From NCBI RefSeq assembly GCF_001909285.1, contig NZ_MRSV01000001.1, positions 1,259,331-1,323,330 of the forward strand: 64,000 bases of DNA, in the 5' to 3' direction. The position numbers and the translations under genes are program-made. Of this stretch, positions 26,811 to 34,378 are shown piece after piece; the first letter of the stretch is position 1, and each line of letters opens with the position of its first letter. The notes under the pieces were generated by a model. That model was given only the letters and a program-made list of their open reading frames with translations, was not told the origin of the DNA and searched no databases. This DNA comes from Exiguobacterium profundum. GTDB lineage: Bacteria > Bacillota > Bacilli > Exiguobacteriales > Exiguobacteriaceae.

Positions 26811-29564
26811 ATGAAAACCGCATTGAAATGGTCGATCGCGACTGCGCTCGTGTTACCAACCGTTTTGCCGCTACAGGCACCGAACGTCTTGGCAGAAGTG
26901 GACGAGGATATCGTCAAGCTCCGTTTCTTAGAGACGACAGACTTACATACGAACATCACGAACTACGACTACTTCCAAGACAAGGTCGATAACACGATCG
27001 GATTGACGAAAGTCGCGACACTCATCAATGAACATCGTACAGCCGCTGGGGAAACGAACACATTCTTGTTCGATAACGGGGATACGATTCAGGGGACACC
27101 GTTTGGCGATTACGTCCGTGAGAGCCAAGCTGGAAAAAATGAAGCGTTCGAACATCCGATGTACAAGGCGATGGCGGCATTGAACTACGATGCCGTCACA
27201 CTCGGGAACCATGAATTCAACTTTGGTCTCGAATTCTTATACAATGCGATGGAGGGGTCGAAAGGGAAACTGCGTTTCGTCAACTCGAACGTCAAAGATT
27301 TAGAAGGCAACCCGATCGTCTCGAAGTTCAACGTGGATGGACAAGAGGTCCAAATCATCGAACGAACGGTCACAGACCTGGATGGGGAAACACATACGAT
27401 CAAAGTCGGCGTATTCGGAGTCGTCCCTCCGAAAATCATGTCATGGGATTCGGGGAACCTTCAAGGTCGTGTGACGGCAGAGGATATCATCCCGTCCGCA
27501 CGTGAAGCAGTACAAAAATTAAAAGGCCAGGGAGCGGACGTCGTCGTCGCCCTCGCGCACTCAGGGATTGGTGACAGTGCAGCGCTCGCGGATGAGCAAC
27601 TCGACAGCGAAGAGAACGTCGGTTACGCACTCACGAAGATTGACGGGCTCGACATGGTCATGACGGGACACCAACACGGTCGCTTCCCGGATGCGAAAGG
27701 CATGTTCGCTTCGTTCCCGAACGTCGATATGACGAAGGGGACAATCAATGGCAAACCGGTCGTCATGGCGAACAACCAAGGGAAGGACCTCGGCGTCATC
27801 GACTTTGAACTTGAACTCGTGGATGGGAAATGGCAAATCGTTGATGCGTCAGCAGCACTCGATACGGTGACGGCTGATACGGCGGTCGACCCGACGATTC
27901 AAGCGTTGATCGAAGACGACCACTTGGCGACAATCGACTATATCAACCAACCGGTCGGTGAGATTCAAGATGACATCCAAAGCTACTTCGCACTGGTCCG
28001 TGACGACGCATCGGTTCAGTTCGTGACGAACGCACAGAAGTGGTATGTCGAGAAAGAACTCGAGACGAACCCAGAACTTTCTGCTTATAAAGAGTTACCA
28101 CTCTTGTCAGCAGGAGCACCGTTCAAAGCGGGTGGTCGTGAATTGACAGATGCGAGCTACTATACGAATATCCCGAAAGGGCAAATTGCTTTGAAAAACG
28201 TCGCGGACCTTTACGTGTATCCGAACACGCTCGAAGTCGTCAAAGTGACAGGAAAAGATGTCATGGATTGGCTCGAGATGTCAGCGGGTGCGTTTGACCA
28301 AATCGAAGAAGATGGCGAAAACTTACTCAACCTTCAATTCCGTAGCTACAACTTCGATATTCTCGACGGTTTGACGTATGAGATCGATGTCACGGGTCCT
28401 GCGATGTTCGATGTCGGCGGGAAGCTCGTCAATGCGAACGCGAACCGCGTGAAGAACGTCGAGTACAACGGACAACCGATCAAAATGGACCAAGAATTCT
28501 TGGTCGCGACGAATAACTATCGCGCGGGTTCTTCATCGTTCCCAGGTCTCGGTGGCGGGAAGAACATCGTCTATCGCTCAGCGTATGAGACACGTAACGT
28601 CATCTCGGACTATATTGTGTCGAGTGGCAGTAACTTAGACTACAAAGCCGACAACAACTGGAAGATTGTCGCGGATGCGAAACGTTCGGTGACATTTGAA
28701 ACAGCGGATGCGGGTAAGCAGTACTTGAACCTTTACGAAGGTATCGAAGCGACGGACGCGACGCGTGAAGATGCGGCAGGTCGCCTCTTCCGGACCTATA
28801 CGGCAGAGCTCGAAGTGGCGCCAACTGACTTGACGCTCGCGGTCGATGTCATCAAACCGGGTGCAAAAATCGTGACTGGGAAGACGGCTCCATCTGCAAA
28901 CGTGACATTAAAAGATGGCAAAACGGTTCTCGCGAAAACGACAGCCGATGCAGAAGGCATGTACCGTTTGACGGTCAAACCGCTCAAACTCCGTCAGTCA
29001 TTGACGATTGAAAGCGAATTGAATGGGAAGACGATGACGGAAACGAAAGTCGTCGGTGCAGGTTTTGTCGGAACGCCAGCTATCTCGAAACGTTTGACGT
29101 ACACGAATACAACCGTGTTGACTGGAAAAACGACGGAAGGGGCTACGCTCGTCCTTAAGCGAGACGGGAAAAAAGTAGACTATGCGAAAGCTGACGAGAA
29201 TGGGAACTTCACATTCAAGAGAAGTACAGGATTCTTTGCAGCAAAATATGAAATCGAAGCGAAAGATGTATCAGGAAAAGTAGTCAAGACAACATCGTTC
29301 GAGTTAAAAAATGAATCAATCGTGACACCGAAGACGACGAAAGGTGTGAAGGCCGGCACACGCGCCTTGATCGGGAAAACAACACCGGGTGCGACGGTCG
29401 TCTTGAAAGACGCGAAAGGCAAGCAAGTCGCCAAAGTACAGGCGAGCTGGACAGGAACGTACACGTTCACGTTCAAAAAAGGCCTTACGAAAGGGACTTA
29501 CAAAGTCATCGCAAGCGGATCGAACGGTTCTGGTGCAAAACAATCGACTCTCAACTTGAAATAA
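26811..29564 (+). CDS. secreted 2',3'-cyclic-nucleotide phosphodiesterase/3'-nucleotidase with Ig-like repeats
   Basis: A 917-residue exported enzyme that dephosphorylates nucleotides outside the cell. A signal peptide covers 1-28 (cleavage likely after VLA). The metallophosphatase domain has TTDLHTN near 43, DNGDTIQGTP near 83, GNHEFNFG near 127, AHSGIG near 248 and GHQHGRFPD near 286. TDLHTNITNYDY is the CpdB-type variant. A 5'-nucleotidase C-terminal domain follows (about 385-600). The end (about 680-917) has three Ig-like repeats, each with a GKT-x-P/E-G/S-A-x-V/L-x-L-K core. There is no LPXTG or SLH domain. It lies directly after secA2-slaP and could be a substrate of that system. Confidence 0.88.
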   Translation: MKTALKWSIATALVLPTVLPLQAPNVLAEVDEDIVKLRFLETTDLHTNITNYDYFQDKVDNTIGLTKVATLINEHRTAAGETNTFLFDNGDTIQGTPFGDYVRESQAGKNEAFEHPMYKAMAALNYDAVTLGNHEFNFGLEFLYNAMEGSKGKLRFVNSNVKDLEGNPIVSKFNVDGQEVQIIERTVTDLDGETHTIKVGVFGVVPPKIMSWDSGNLQGRVTAEDIIPSAREAVQKLKGQGADVVVALAHSGIGDSAALADEQLDSEENVGYALTKIDGLDMVMTGHQHGRFPDAKGMFASFPNVDMTKGTINGKPVVMANNQGKDLGVIDFELELVDGKWQIVDASAALDTVTADTAVDPTIQALIEDDHLATIDYINQPVGEIQDDIQSYFALVRDDASVQFVTNAQKWYVEKELETNPELSAYKELPLLSAGAPFKAGGRELTDASYYTNIPKGQIALKNVADLYVYPNTLEVVKVTGKDVMDWLEMSAGAFDQIEEDGENLLNLQFRSYNFDILDGLTYEIDVTGPAMFDVGGKLVNANANRVKNVEYNGQPIKMDQEFLVATNNYRAGSSSFPGLGGGKNIVYRSAYETRNVISDYIVSSGSNLDYKADNNWKIVADAKRSVTFETADAGKQYLNLYEGIEATDATREDAAGRLFRTYTAELEVAPTDLTLAVDVIKPGAKIVTGKTAPSANVTLKDGKTVLAKTTADAEGMYRLTVKPLKLRQSLTIESELNGKTMTETKVVGAGFVGTPAISKRLTYTNTTVLTGKTTEGATLVLKRDGKKVDYAKADENGNFTFKRSTGFFAAKYEIEAKDVSGKVVKTTSFELKNESIVTPKTTKGVKAGTRALIGKTTPGATVVLKDAKGKQVAKVQASWTGTYTFTFKKGLTKGTYKVIASGSNGSGAKQSTLNLK

Positions 29565-29570
29565 GTACGG

Positions 29571-29602
29571 AACGGCGTCCAATTCGGGCGTCGTTTTTTG
29601 TC
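29571..29602 (+). terminator. intrinsic terminator after the secreted nucleotidase gene
   Basis: AACGGCGTCC and GGGCGTCGTT pair around AATTC with two G-T pairs, followed by TTTTTT. Confidence 0.8.
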
Positions 29603-29635
29603 GAATAATAGTGTCTAAAATGTGAATGAAAGCCC

Positions 29636-29664
29636 TTACATTATCATTAACTCTTATGTATAAT
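29636..29664 (+). promoter_or_regulatory. promoter of cstA
   Basis: TTACAT (29636-29641), a 17-bp spacer and TATAAT (29659-29664). The cre site starts 5 bp downstream of the -10, at the expected transcription start. Confidence 0.6.
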
Positions 29665-29669
29665 CAAAC

Positions 29670-29685
29670 ATGTAATCGGTTACAT
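29670..29685. promoter_or_regulatory. cre site (CcpA operator) upstream of cstA
   Basis: ATGTAATCGGTTACAT fits the catabolite-responsive element pattern WTGNAANCGNWNNCA. Its place over the transcription start predicts repression by CcpA when preferred sugars are present. Confidence 0.75.
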
Positions 29686-29750
29686 GACACGTGTAAACCG
29701 AAGAGCTGATGGGGTTTCGGCTACATATGTACGGAAAAGGGGACTGACAG

Positions 29751-31193
29751 ATGATTACATTCTTCGTCGCACTCGCACTACTTTTGGTCGGGTATTTGGT
29801 ATACGGTCGTTACGTTGAGAAGACGTTCGGCATCAAGGAAGAGCGGACGACGCCCGCCTATGCGTCTCAGGACGGCATCGACTACGTGCCGATGGGCAAA
29901 AAACGGAACTCGATGATTCAATTGCTCAACATCGCCGGTGTCGGACCAATCTTTGGACCGATCATGGGGGCGCTCTACGGACCGGTCGCCTTCCTTTGGA
30001 TCGTGTTCGGATCGATCTTTGCCGGTGCGGTTCATGACTATTTGACAGGAATGATTTCCCTTCGAAATAACGGGGCACACTTGCCGCAACTAGCGGAGAA
30101 GTTTCTCGGACGTTCACTTCGCCATATCGTCAATGGATTTGCACTTTTACTTTTACTTCTTGTCGGGACGGTGTTCGTCACGTCTCCGAGTAACATGATC
30201 AACAACTTGTTCGATGGGAATGCAACGACGCTCACCATCGTCATCTTCGCTGTGTTCGCTTACTACATCTTGGCGACGCTTCTCCCGGTCGATAAGATCA
30301 TCGGACGCATCTACCCGTTCTTCGGGGCACTACTCGTCATCAGTGCCATCGGGATCGCGGTCAGTTTATTCGCTCAAGGATACAAGATTCCAGAGATGAC
30401 ATTGACGAACATGCATCCGGACGGCTTGCCGATCTGGCCGCTCCTCTTCTTTACCATCTCATGTGGGGCGCTCTCTGGTTTCCATGCGACACAGTCGCCG
30501 ATCATCTCGCGGACGACGATGAAAGAAAGCAACGGCCGTGAAATCTTCTACGGCATGATGATCGCCGAAGCGGTCATCGCGATGATTTGGGCTGGAGCGG
30601 CGATGGCCATCTTTGAGCCGGGTGAATTGCTTGGACTCATCAGTGCGGGCACTCCGGCACTCGTCGTGCAAGAAGTGGCGACACTCATGCTCGGCAGCAT
30701 CGGCGGGACACTCGCGATTCTCGGAGTCATCGTCTTACCGATCACGTCAGGCGACACGGCATTCCGTAGCGCACGGATGATTATCGCGGACTACATGTCA
30801 ATCGCACAGAAGAAGTTCACATCGCGTCTTTGGATCGCGCTTCCACTCTTCGCGATCTCATACGTGCTCACGAACATGGACTTCCAAATGCTTTGGCAAT
30901 ACTTCAACTGGGCGAACCAGACGACGGCGGTCATCGCACTGTTCGTCGGGGCGATGTACCTTTACATTAAAGGGAAAAACCACTACATCGCGCTCCTTCC
31001 GGGGACGTTCATGTTGTATGCAGTCTGGTTCTACATCTTGACGGCGCCGATCGGCTTCAAGCTGGAGGGAGTCCTTCCGTACGTCATCTCGACGCTCGGA
31101 ACGTTGACGCTTCTCGTCTTGTTCCACAAACGGGCACGCGCGATGCGGGCAGCACAAATGGAATGTGACGTTCCGGTGAAAGAAGTCGCATAA
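29751..31193 (+). CDS. cstA: CstA-family carbon-starvation transporter (short form)
   Basis: An integral membrane protein of 480 residues with about 13 hydrophobic segments. The CstA family takes up peptides or pyruvate under carbon limitation. Signatures are GRYVEKTFGI near 21, DGIDYVPM near 43, LNIAGVGPIFGPIMGALYGP near 60-78, and GALSGFHATQSPIISRTT near 235. It is shorter than the roughly 700-residue E. coli protein but matches the short form common in Firmicutes. AAGGGGACTGAC precedes the ATG. A promoter with an overlapping cre site lies upstream, and a terminator follows. Confidence 0.9.
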   Translation: MITFFVALALLLVGYLVYGRYVEKTFGIKEERTTPAYASQDGIDYVPMGKKRNSMIQLLNIAGVGPIFGPIMGALYGPVAFLWIVFGSIFAGAVHDYLTGMISLRNNGAHLPQLAEKFLGRSLRHIVNGFALLLLLLVGTVFVTSPSNMINNLFDGNATTLTIVIFAVFAYYILATLLPVDKIIGRIYPFFGALLVISAIGIAVSLFAQGYKIPEMTLTNMHPDGLPIWPLLFFTISCGALSGFHATQSPIISRTTMKESNGREIFYGMMIAEAVIAMIWAGAAMAIFEPGELLGLISAGTPALVVQEVATLMLGSIGGTLAILGVIVLPITSGDTAFRSARMIIADYMSIAQKKFTSRLWIALPLFAISYVLTNMDFQMLWQYFNWANQTTAVIALFVGAMYLYIKGKNHYIALLPGTFMLYAVWFYILTAPIGFKLEGVLPYVISTLGTLTLLVLFHKRARAMRAAQMECDVPVKEVA

Positions 31194-31199
31194 TCTCGA

Positions 31200-31227
31200 C
31201 ACGGGCTAATCGGTAGCCCGTGTTTTT
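31200..31227 (+). terminator. intrinsic terminator after cstA
   Basis: A perfect 9-bp stem, CACGGGCTA with TAGCCCGTG around ATCGG, is followed by TTTTT. Confidence 0.9.
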
Positions 31228-31288
31228 GATTGCGTTATAATCGGGAAATGTCCATACTAGAAGGAACAGTTACGGAAGGTGGGAGCAC

Positions 31289-31960
31289 ATGAAACAAGAA
31301 CAACTCAAAGAGATGCTCCATGCCGACACGCTCGGGGAAGAAATTGCGAGCGCGATCACGCACGGCTTAGGAGTCATCTTCAGCATCGTCGCCCTCGTCC
31401 TGCTCGTCATGAGCGCCACAGAGAGTGGGAGCACGTGGAACGTCACCGCGGTCAGTGTATTCGGGGCATCGATGATTTTACTTTATCTCTTCTCGACACT
31501 CATGCACGCCATCCCGCATCCACGGGCGAAACGGGTGCTGCAAGTGTTCGATCATGCGGGGATTTACTTACTCATCGCCGGAAGTTATACGCCGTTCGCA
31601 CTCGTGACCCTTCACGGGACGCTCGGCTGGACGCTATTCGGGATCGTGTGGGGTGTTGCGATTCTCGGGATCGTGTGGAAACTGTTTTCGACCGGAAAGT
31701 ACATGTGGGTGTCCAATGTGACATACCTCGCACTCGGTTGGATCTGCATCATCGCCATCCGTCCGTTGTATGAATCACTCGGTCATCAAGGGTTCATGCT
31801 TCTCCTCGCAGGAGGGATCGCCTATTCGGTCGGCATCGTGTTTTACGTGTGGCAAAAACTGCCGTTCAACCATGCCATTTGGCATCTGTTCGTCCTAGCG
31901 GGAAGCGTGTTCATCTTCCTCAGTATTTTACTCTATGTCGCACCTTCGACAAGCCTATAA
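31289..31960 (+). CDS. hemolysin III family (PAQR-type) membrane protein
   Basis: A 223-residue protein with seven hydrophobic segments. Motifs typical of the YqfA/hemolysin III family are EEIASAITHGLGVIFSIVAL near 17, STLMHAIPHP near 71, FDHAGIYLLIAGSYTPF near 90 and NHAIWHLFVLAGSVFIF near 192; the histidines are likely metal ligands as in PAQR proteins. Its physiological role is unclear, and actual hemolytic activity should not be inferred. GGAAGGTGGGAG precedes the ATG. It has its own terminator. Confidence 0.88.
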   Translation: MKQEQLKEMLHADTLGEEIASAITHGLGVIFSIVALVLLVMSATESGSTWNVTAVSVFGASMILLYLFSTLMHAIPHPRAKRVLQVFDHAGIYLLIAGSYTPFALVTLHGTLGWTLFGIVWGVAILGIVWKLFSTGKYMWVSNVTYLALGWICIIAIRPLYESLGHQGFMLLLAGGIAYSVGIVFYVWQKLPFNHAIWHLFVLAGSVFIFLSILLYVAPSTSL

Positions 31961-31992
31961 GACAGCCGTCCTACGGGGCGCCTGTCTTTTTT
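31959..31992 (+). terminator. intrinsic terminator after the hemolysin III family gene
   Basis: AAGACAG and CTGTCTT form the base of a GC-rich hairpin followed by TTTT. The first arm starts within the stop codon. Confidence 0.7.
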
Positions 31993-32013
31993 GAAAAGTT
32001 GTTAAGAAAGTGC

Positions 32014-32027
32014 TGCAAACGGTTACA
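32014..32027. promoter_or_regulatory. cre-like site upstream of putM
   Basis: TGCAAACGGTTACA fits the core TGNAANCGNNNNCA of CcpA operators and lies about 90 bp before the proline dehydrogenase start. The exact promoter could not be placed. Confidence 0.6.
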
Positions 32028-32117
32028 AAAATACAGACGAAATGACGTTTGTGTGTCATAATAATTGCAGACATCATCATAGAGATAGATGGGTGTAAAA
32101 GTAAGGGGGAAAATCAG

Positions 32118-33035
32118 ATGGAAAAAGTGTTGCGCGATGGATTTATCTACATGTCACAAAACAAAACACTCAACAGTTTGGCAAAGAAATATGGCCTACG
32201 ATTTGGTGCATCACGCTTTGTAGCAGGGGAAGACTTTAAGGCTTCTGTCCCGACGATTCGCGAATTGAATGCGAAAGGGTTGTCGGTCACGGTCGATCAT
32301 CTCGGGGAATTTATTAAGACGGTCGAAGAGGCGAATACGAATCGCGACGAGATCATGCGTGCGATTGAAATTATGGCAGAAGAGCAATTAGACGCCTATA
32401 TGTCACTCAAGCTGACATCACTCGGATTCGATATCTCGGACGAGTTGATTGAAGACAACATGCGTCAAATTTTGACGGTCGCACAACGAGTCGGAGTCTT
32501 TGTGGCCATCGATATGGAAGATGAGCAGCGTTGTGAAAAGACGCTCGAATTGTTTAAAAAGCTGAAGTCTGAATTTGACGGTCTTGGAACGGTCATCCAG
32601 TCGTACTTGTACCGCTCGGAAGATGACATCAATCATCTTGCGCCGCTCAAGCCGAACCTCCGCATCGTCAAAGGGGCATATAAAGAGCCGGCGACGGTCG
32701 CGTTCCCTGAAAAAGAGGACGTGGACCATAACTACGTGAAGCTCGTCAAACTCCATCTTGCGAACGGGAACTACGCATCCATCGCGACACACGATGACCA
32801 TATGATTGACGCTATTATCGAGCACGTCAAAGAGAACAACATTCCACTCGACCAGTTCGAGTTCCAGATGTTATACGGCATCCGCGTCGAGCGTCAACTC
32901 GAGCTCGTGCGCCAAGGATACAAAGTCCGTGTCTACGTGCCATACGGACGTGACTGGTACGGCTACTTCATGCGCCGTCTCGCAGAGCGCCCGGCGAACG
33001 TGGCGTTCGTGTTAAAAGGAATGGTGAAGAAATAA
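32118..33035 (+). CDS. putM: proline dehydrogenase
   Basis: A monofunctional FAD enzyme of about 305 residues that oxidises proline to pyrroline-5-carboxylate (PutB/FadM in B. subtilis). The FAD/substrate barrel carries VTVDHLGEF near 60, VRVYVPYGRDWYGYFMRRLAERP at the C-terminus with the substrate-binding arginines, and IVKGAYKEP near 190. The start ATG at 32118 follows AAGGGGGAAAATC; the earlier in-frame ATG at 32049 lacks an SD and adds an unrelated leader. A cre-like site upstream fits carbon-catabolite control. It is followed by a perfect terminator. Confidence 0.92.
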   Translation: MEKVLRDGFIYMSQNKTLNSLAKKYGLRFGASRFVAGEDFKASVPTIRELNAKGLSVTVDHLGEFIKTVEEANTNRDEIMRAIEIMAEEQLDAYMSLKLTSLGFDISDELIEDNMRQILTVAQRVGVFVAIDMEDEQRCEKTLELFKKLKSEFDGLGTVIQSYLYRSEDDINHLAPLKPNLRIVKGAYKEPATVAFPEKEDVDHNYVKLVKLHLANGNYASIATHDDHMIDAIIEHVKENNIPLDQFEFQMLYGIRVERQLELVRQGYKVRVYVPYGRDWYGYFMRRLAERPANVAFVLKGMVKK

Positions 33036-33039
33036 AATG

Positions 33040-33074
33040 AGCACGAACATCCGTCGAGGATGTTCGTGCTTTTT
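33040..33074 (+). terminator. intrinsic terminator after putM
   Basis: A perfect 13-bp stem, AGCACGAACATCC with GGATGTTCGTGCT around GTCGA, is followed by TTTT. Confidence 0.92.
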
Positions 33075-33223
33075 GATGTATGGATAACGTCGATGCGTTC
33101 GATCTTCTAAATTGAGGAGGTGCTACGATTTGTTGTTCTCGTCCTCACTTACCCAAAAATCTGGACCGATTTGATCGGACAGCCAAAAGAAAAGTTCTTG
33201 ATGTTCTTCTGGATGCACTGCAC

Positions 33224-33255
33224 AAAAAGAAGACTCAGCTACGAACTGAGTCTTC
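33224..33255 (-). terminator. intrinsic terminator after the minus-strand SDR gene
   Basis: On the minus strand GAAGACTCAG pairs with CTGAGTCTTC around TTCGTAG and runs into TTTTT. It starts just past the SDR stop codon. Confidence 0.9.
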
Positions 33256-33261
33256 GAGCAA

Positions 33262-34164
33262 TTATCCATTAATCACGGTTCCACCATTTACGTGGATGAC
33301 TTGACCACTGACGTATGTTGAATCATCGCTTGCGAGATAGACATACGCCGGTGCGAGTTCGGCCGGTTGCCCCGGTCGTTTCATCTCTGCTGAATCGCCG
33401 AACGATTTCACCTTCTCCGCGTCAAACGTTGAAGGGATGAGCGGTGTCCAAATCGGTCCCGGGGCGACCCCGTTGACGCGAATCTTCTTGTCCGCCAAGT
33501 TTTTGGCGAGGGAGCGGGTAAATGCCGTGATGGCACCTTTCGTCGACGAATAGTCAATCAATTGGTCGTTTCCTTCATAGGCTGTGATCGAGGTCGTATT
33601 GATGATGCTCGCTCCTTCTTTTAAGTAGGGGAGCGCTGCTTTCGTTAAGTAGAACATGCTGAAGATGTTCGTACGGAACGTCTTCTCGAGTTGTTCATCC
33701 GAAATGTCAAGAAGCGATTCTTGCGGATGCTGCTCAGCGGCGTTGTTGACGAGGATGTCGATATGACCGAATGTTTCAAGCGTCTCCTCGACGACTTGTT
33801 GACAGAACGAAGATTCCCCGATGTCTCCTTGAAGCAAGAGGCAGGCTTGCCCTAAATCTTCAATCCGTTCTTTTGTCGCTTCCGCATCCTCGAGCTCGTT
33901 TTGGTCTTTATAGACGATGACGGAGTTCGCACCTTCATGGGCGAAGAAGATGGCGACCGACTTTCCGATCCCGGAATCCCCACCGGTGATGACCGCGACC
34001 TTGTCTTTTAACTTGTCACTTCCTTTATAGTCTTCCCGTTCATAGATCGGGAAAGGTTCCATCTTCGAATCGATTCCCGGTTGGTGCGACTGTTCTTGGG
34101 CTTTCTTCTTAAACGACTCAAAGTCCTTTCGGCTACCGACAGTGTTTAAACGATTATCATGCAT
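33262..34164 (-). CDS. SDR family oxidoreductase (YdaD/YhxD-like)
   Basis: A classical short-chain dehydrogenase of 300 residues with an N-terminal extension of about 50 residues, as in the B. subtilis general-stress proteins YdaD and YhxD. The cofactor motif is ITGGDSGIGKSVAIFFA near 60, NNAAEQHP near 140 and the catalytic pair in DYSSTKGA near 203 (Y-x-x-x-K). PGPIWTPLIPS near 235 is typical of the group. AGGGGAATGTAC precedes the ATG. It points away from fadN; the two share a divergent promoter region. The substrate is unknown. Confidence 0.88.
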   Translation of the reverse strand: MHDNRLNTVGSRKDFESFKKKAQEQSHQPGIDSKMEPFPIYEREDYKGSDKLKDKVAVITGGDSGIGKSVAIFFAHEGANSVIVYKDQNELEDAEATKERIEDLGQACLLLQGDIGESSFCQQVVEETLETFGHIDILVNNAAEQHPQESLLDISDEQLEKTFRTNIFSMFYLTKAALPYLKEGASIINTTSITAYEGNDQLIDYSSTKGAITAFTRSLAKNLADKKIRVNGVAPGPIWTPLIPSTFDAEKVKSFGDSAEMKRPGQPAELAPAYVYLASDDSTYVSGQVIHVNGGTVING

Positions 34165-34266
34165 GTGTACATTCCCCTTTCTAAATTTGACTCTTGTTGT
34201 CTATACCACACACATTAAAAACTAATCGTTCATTCAAAAAATGGAATGAAATTGAAAAATGAACGC

Positions 34267-34295
34267 TTGCGAATGAATGTTCATTCATTTATGAT
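34267..34295 (+). promoter_or_regulatory. promoter of the fadNAE operon
   Basis: TTGCGA (34267-34272), a 17-bp spacer and TATGAT (34290-34295). The first FadR-type operator lies within the promoter, overlapping the -35 and spacer. Confidence 0.65.
34270..34287. promoter_or_regulatory. FadR-type operator 1
   Basis: CGAATGAATGTTCATTCA matches the B. subtilis FadR consensus TGAATGAATANTCATTCA at all but two of the defined positions. Binding here would block the fadN promoter until long-chain acyl-CoA releases the repressor. Confidence 0.8.
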
Positions 34296-34341
34296 AGAAG
34301 AGTAAACACGATGGTGATTGCGATTTTTTTTACGCGTTAAA

Positions 34342-34359
34342 TGAATCACTATTCATTCT
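34342..34359. promoter_or_regulatory. FadR-type operator 2
   Basis: TGAATCACTATTCATTCT is a second, weaker match to the FadR consensus, 72 bp after the first and just upstream of the fadN SD. Confidence 0.6.
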
Positions 34360-34378
34360 CATTTTAGGGGGGAACACT

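Noticed and set aside
33116-33170. Plus-strand SD (GGAGGTG) followed by TTG
   Set aside because: The frame stops after 14 codons and lies between two terminators; taken as chance.
33123-33269. 48-codon minus-strand ORF starting over the SDR stop codon
   Set aside because: It runs through the SDR terminator hairpin and its start has no SD. The acidic C-terminal part looks protein-like, but support is too thin.
34165-34260. Sigma-B promoter for the SDR gene
   Set aside because: A TGGTAT element is present, but no GTTTAA-like -35 at the right distance.
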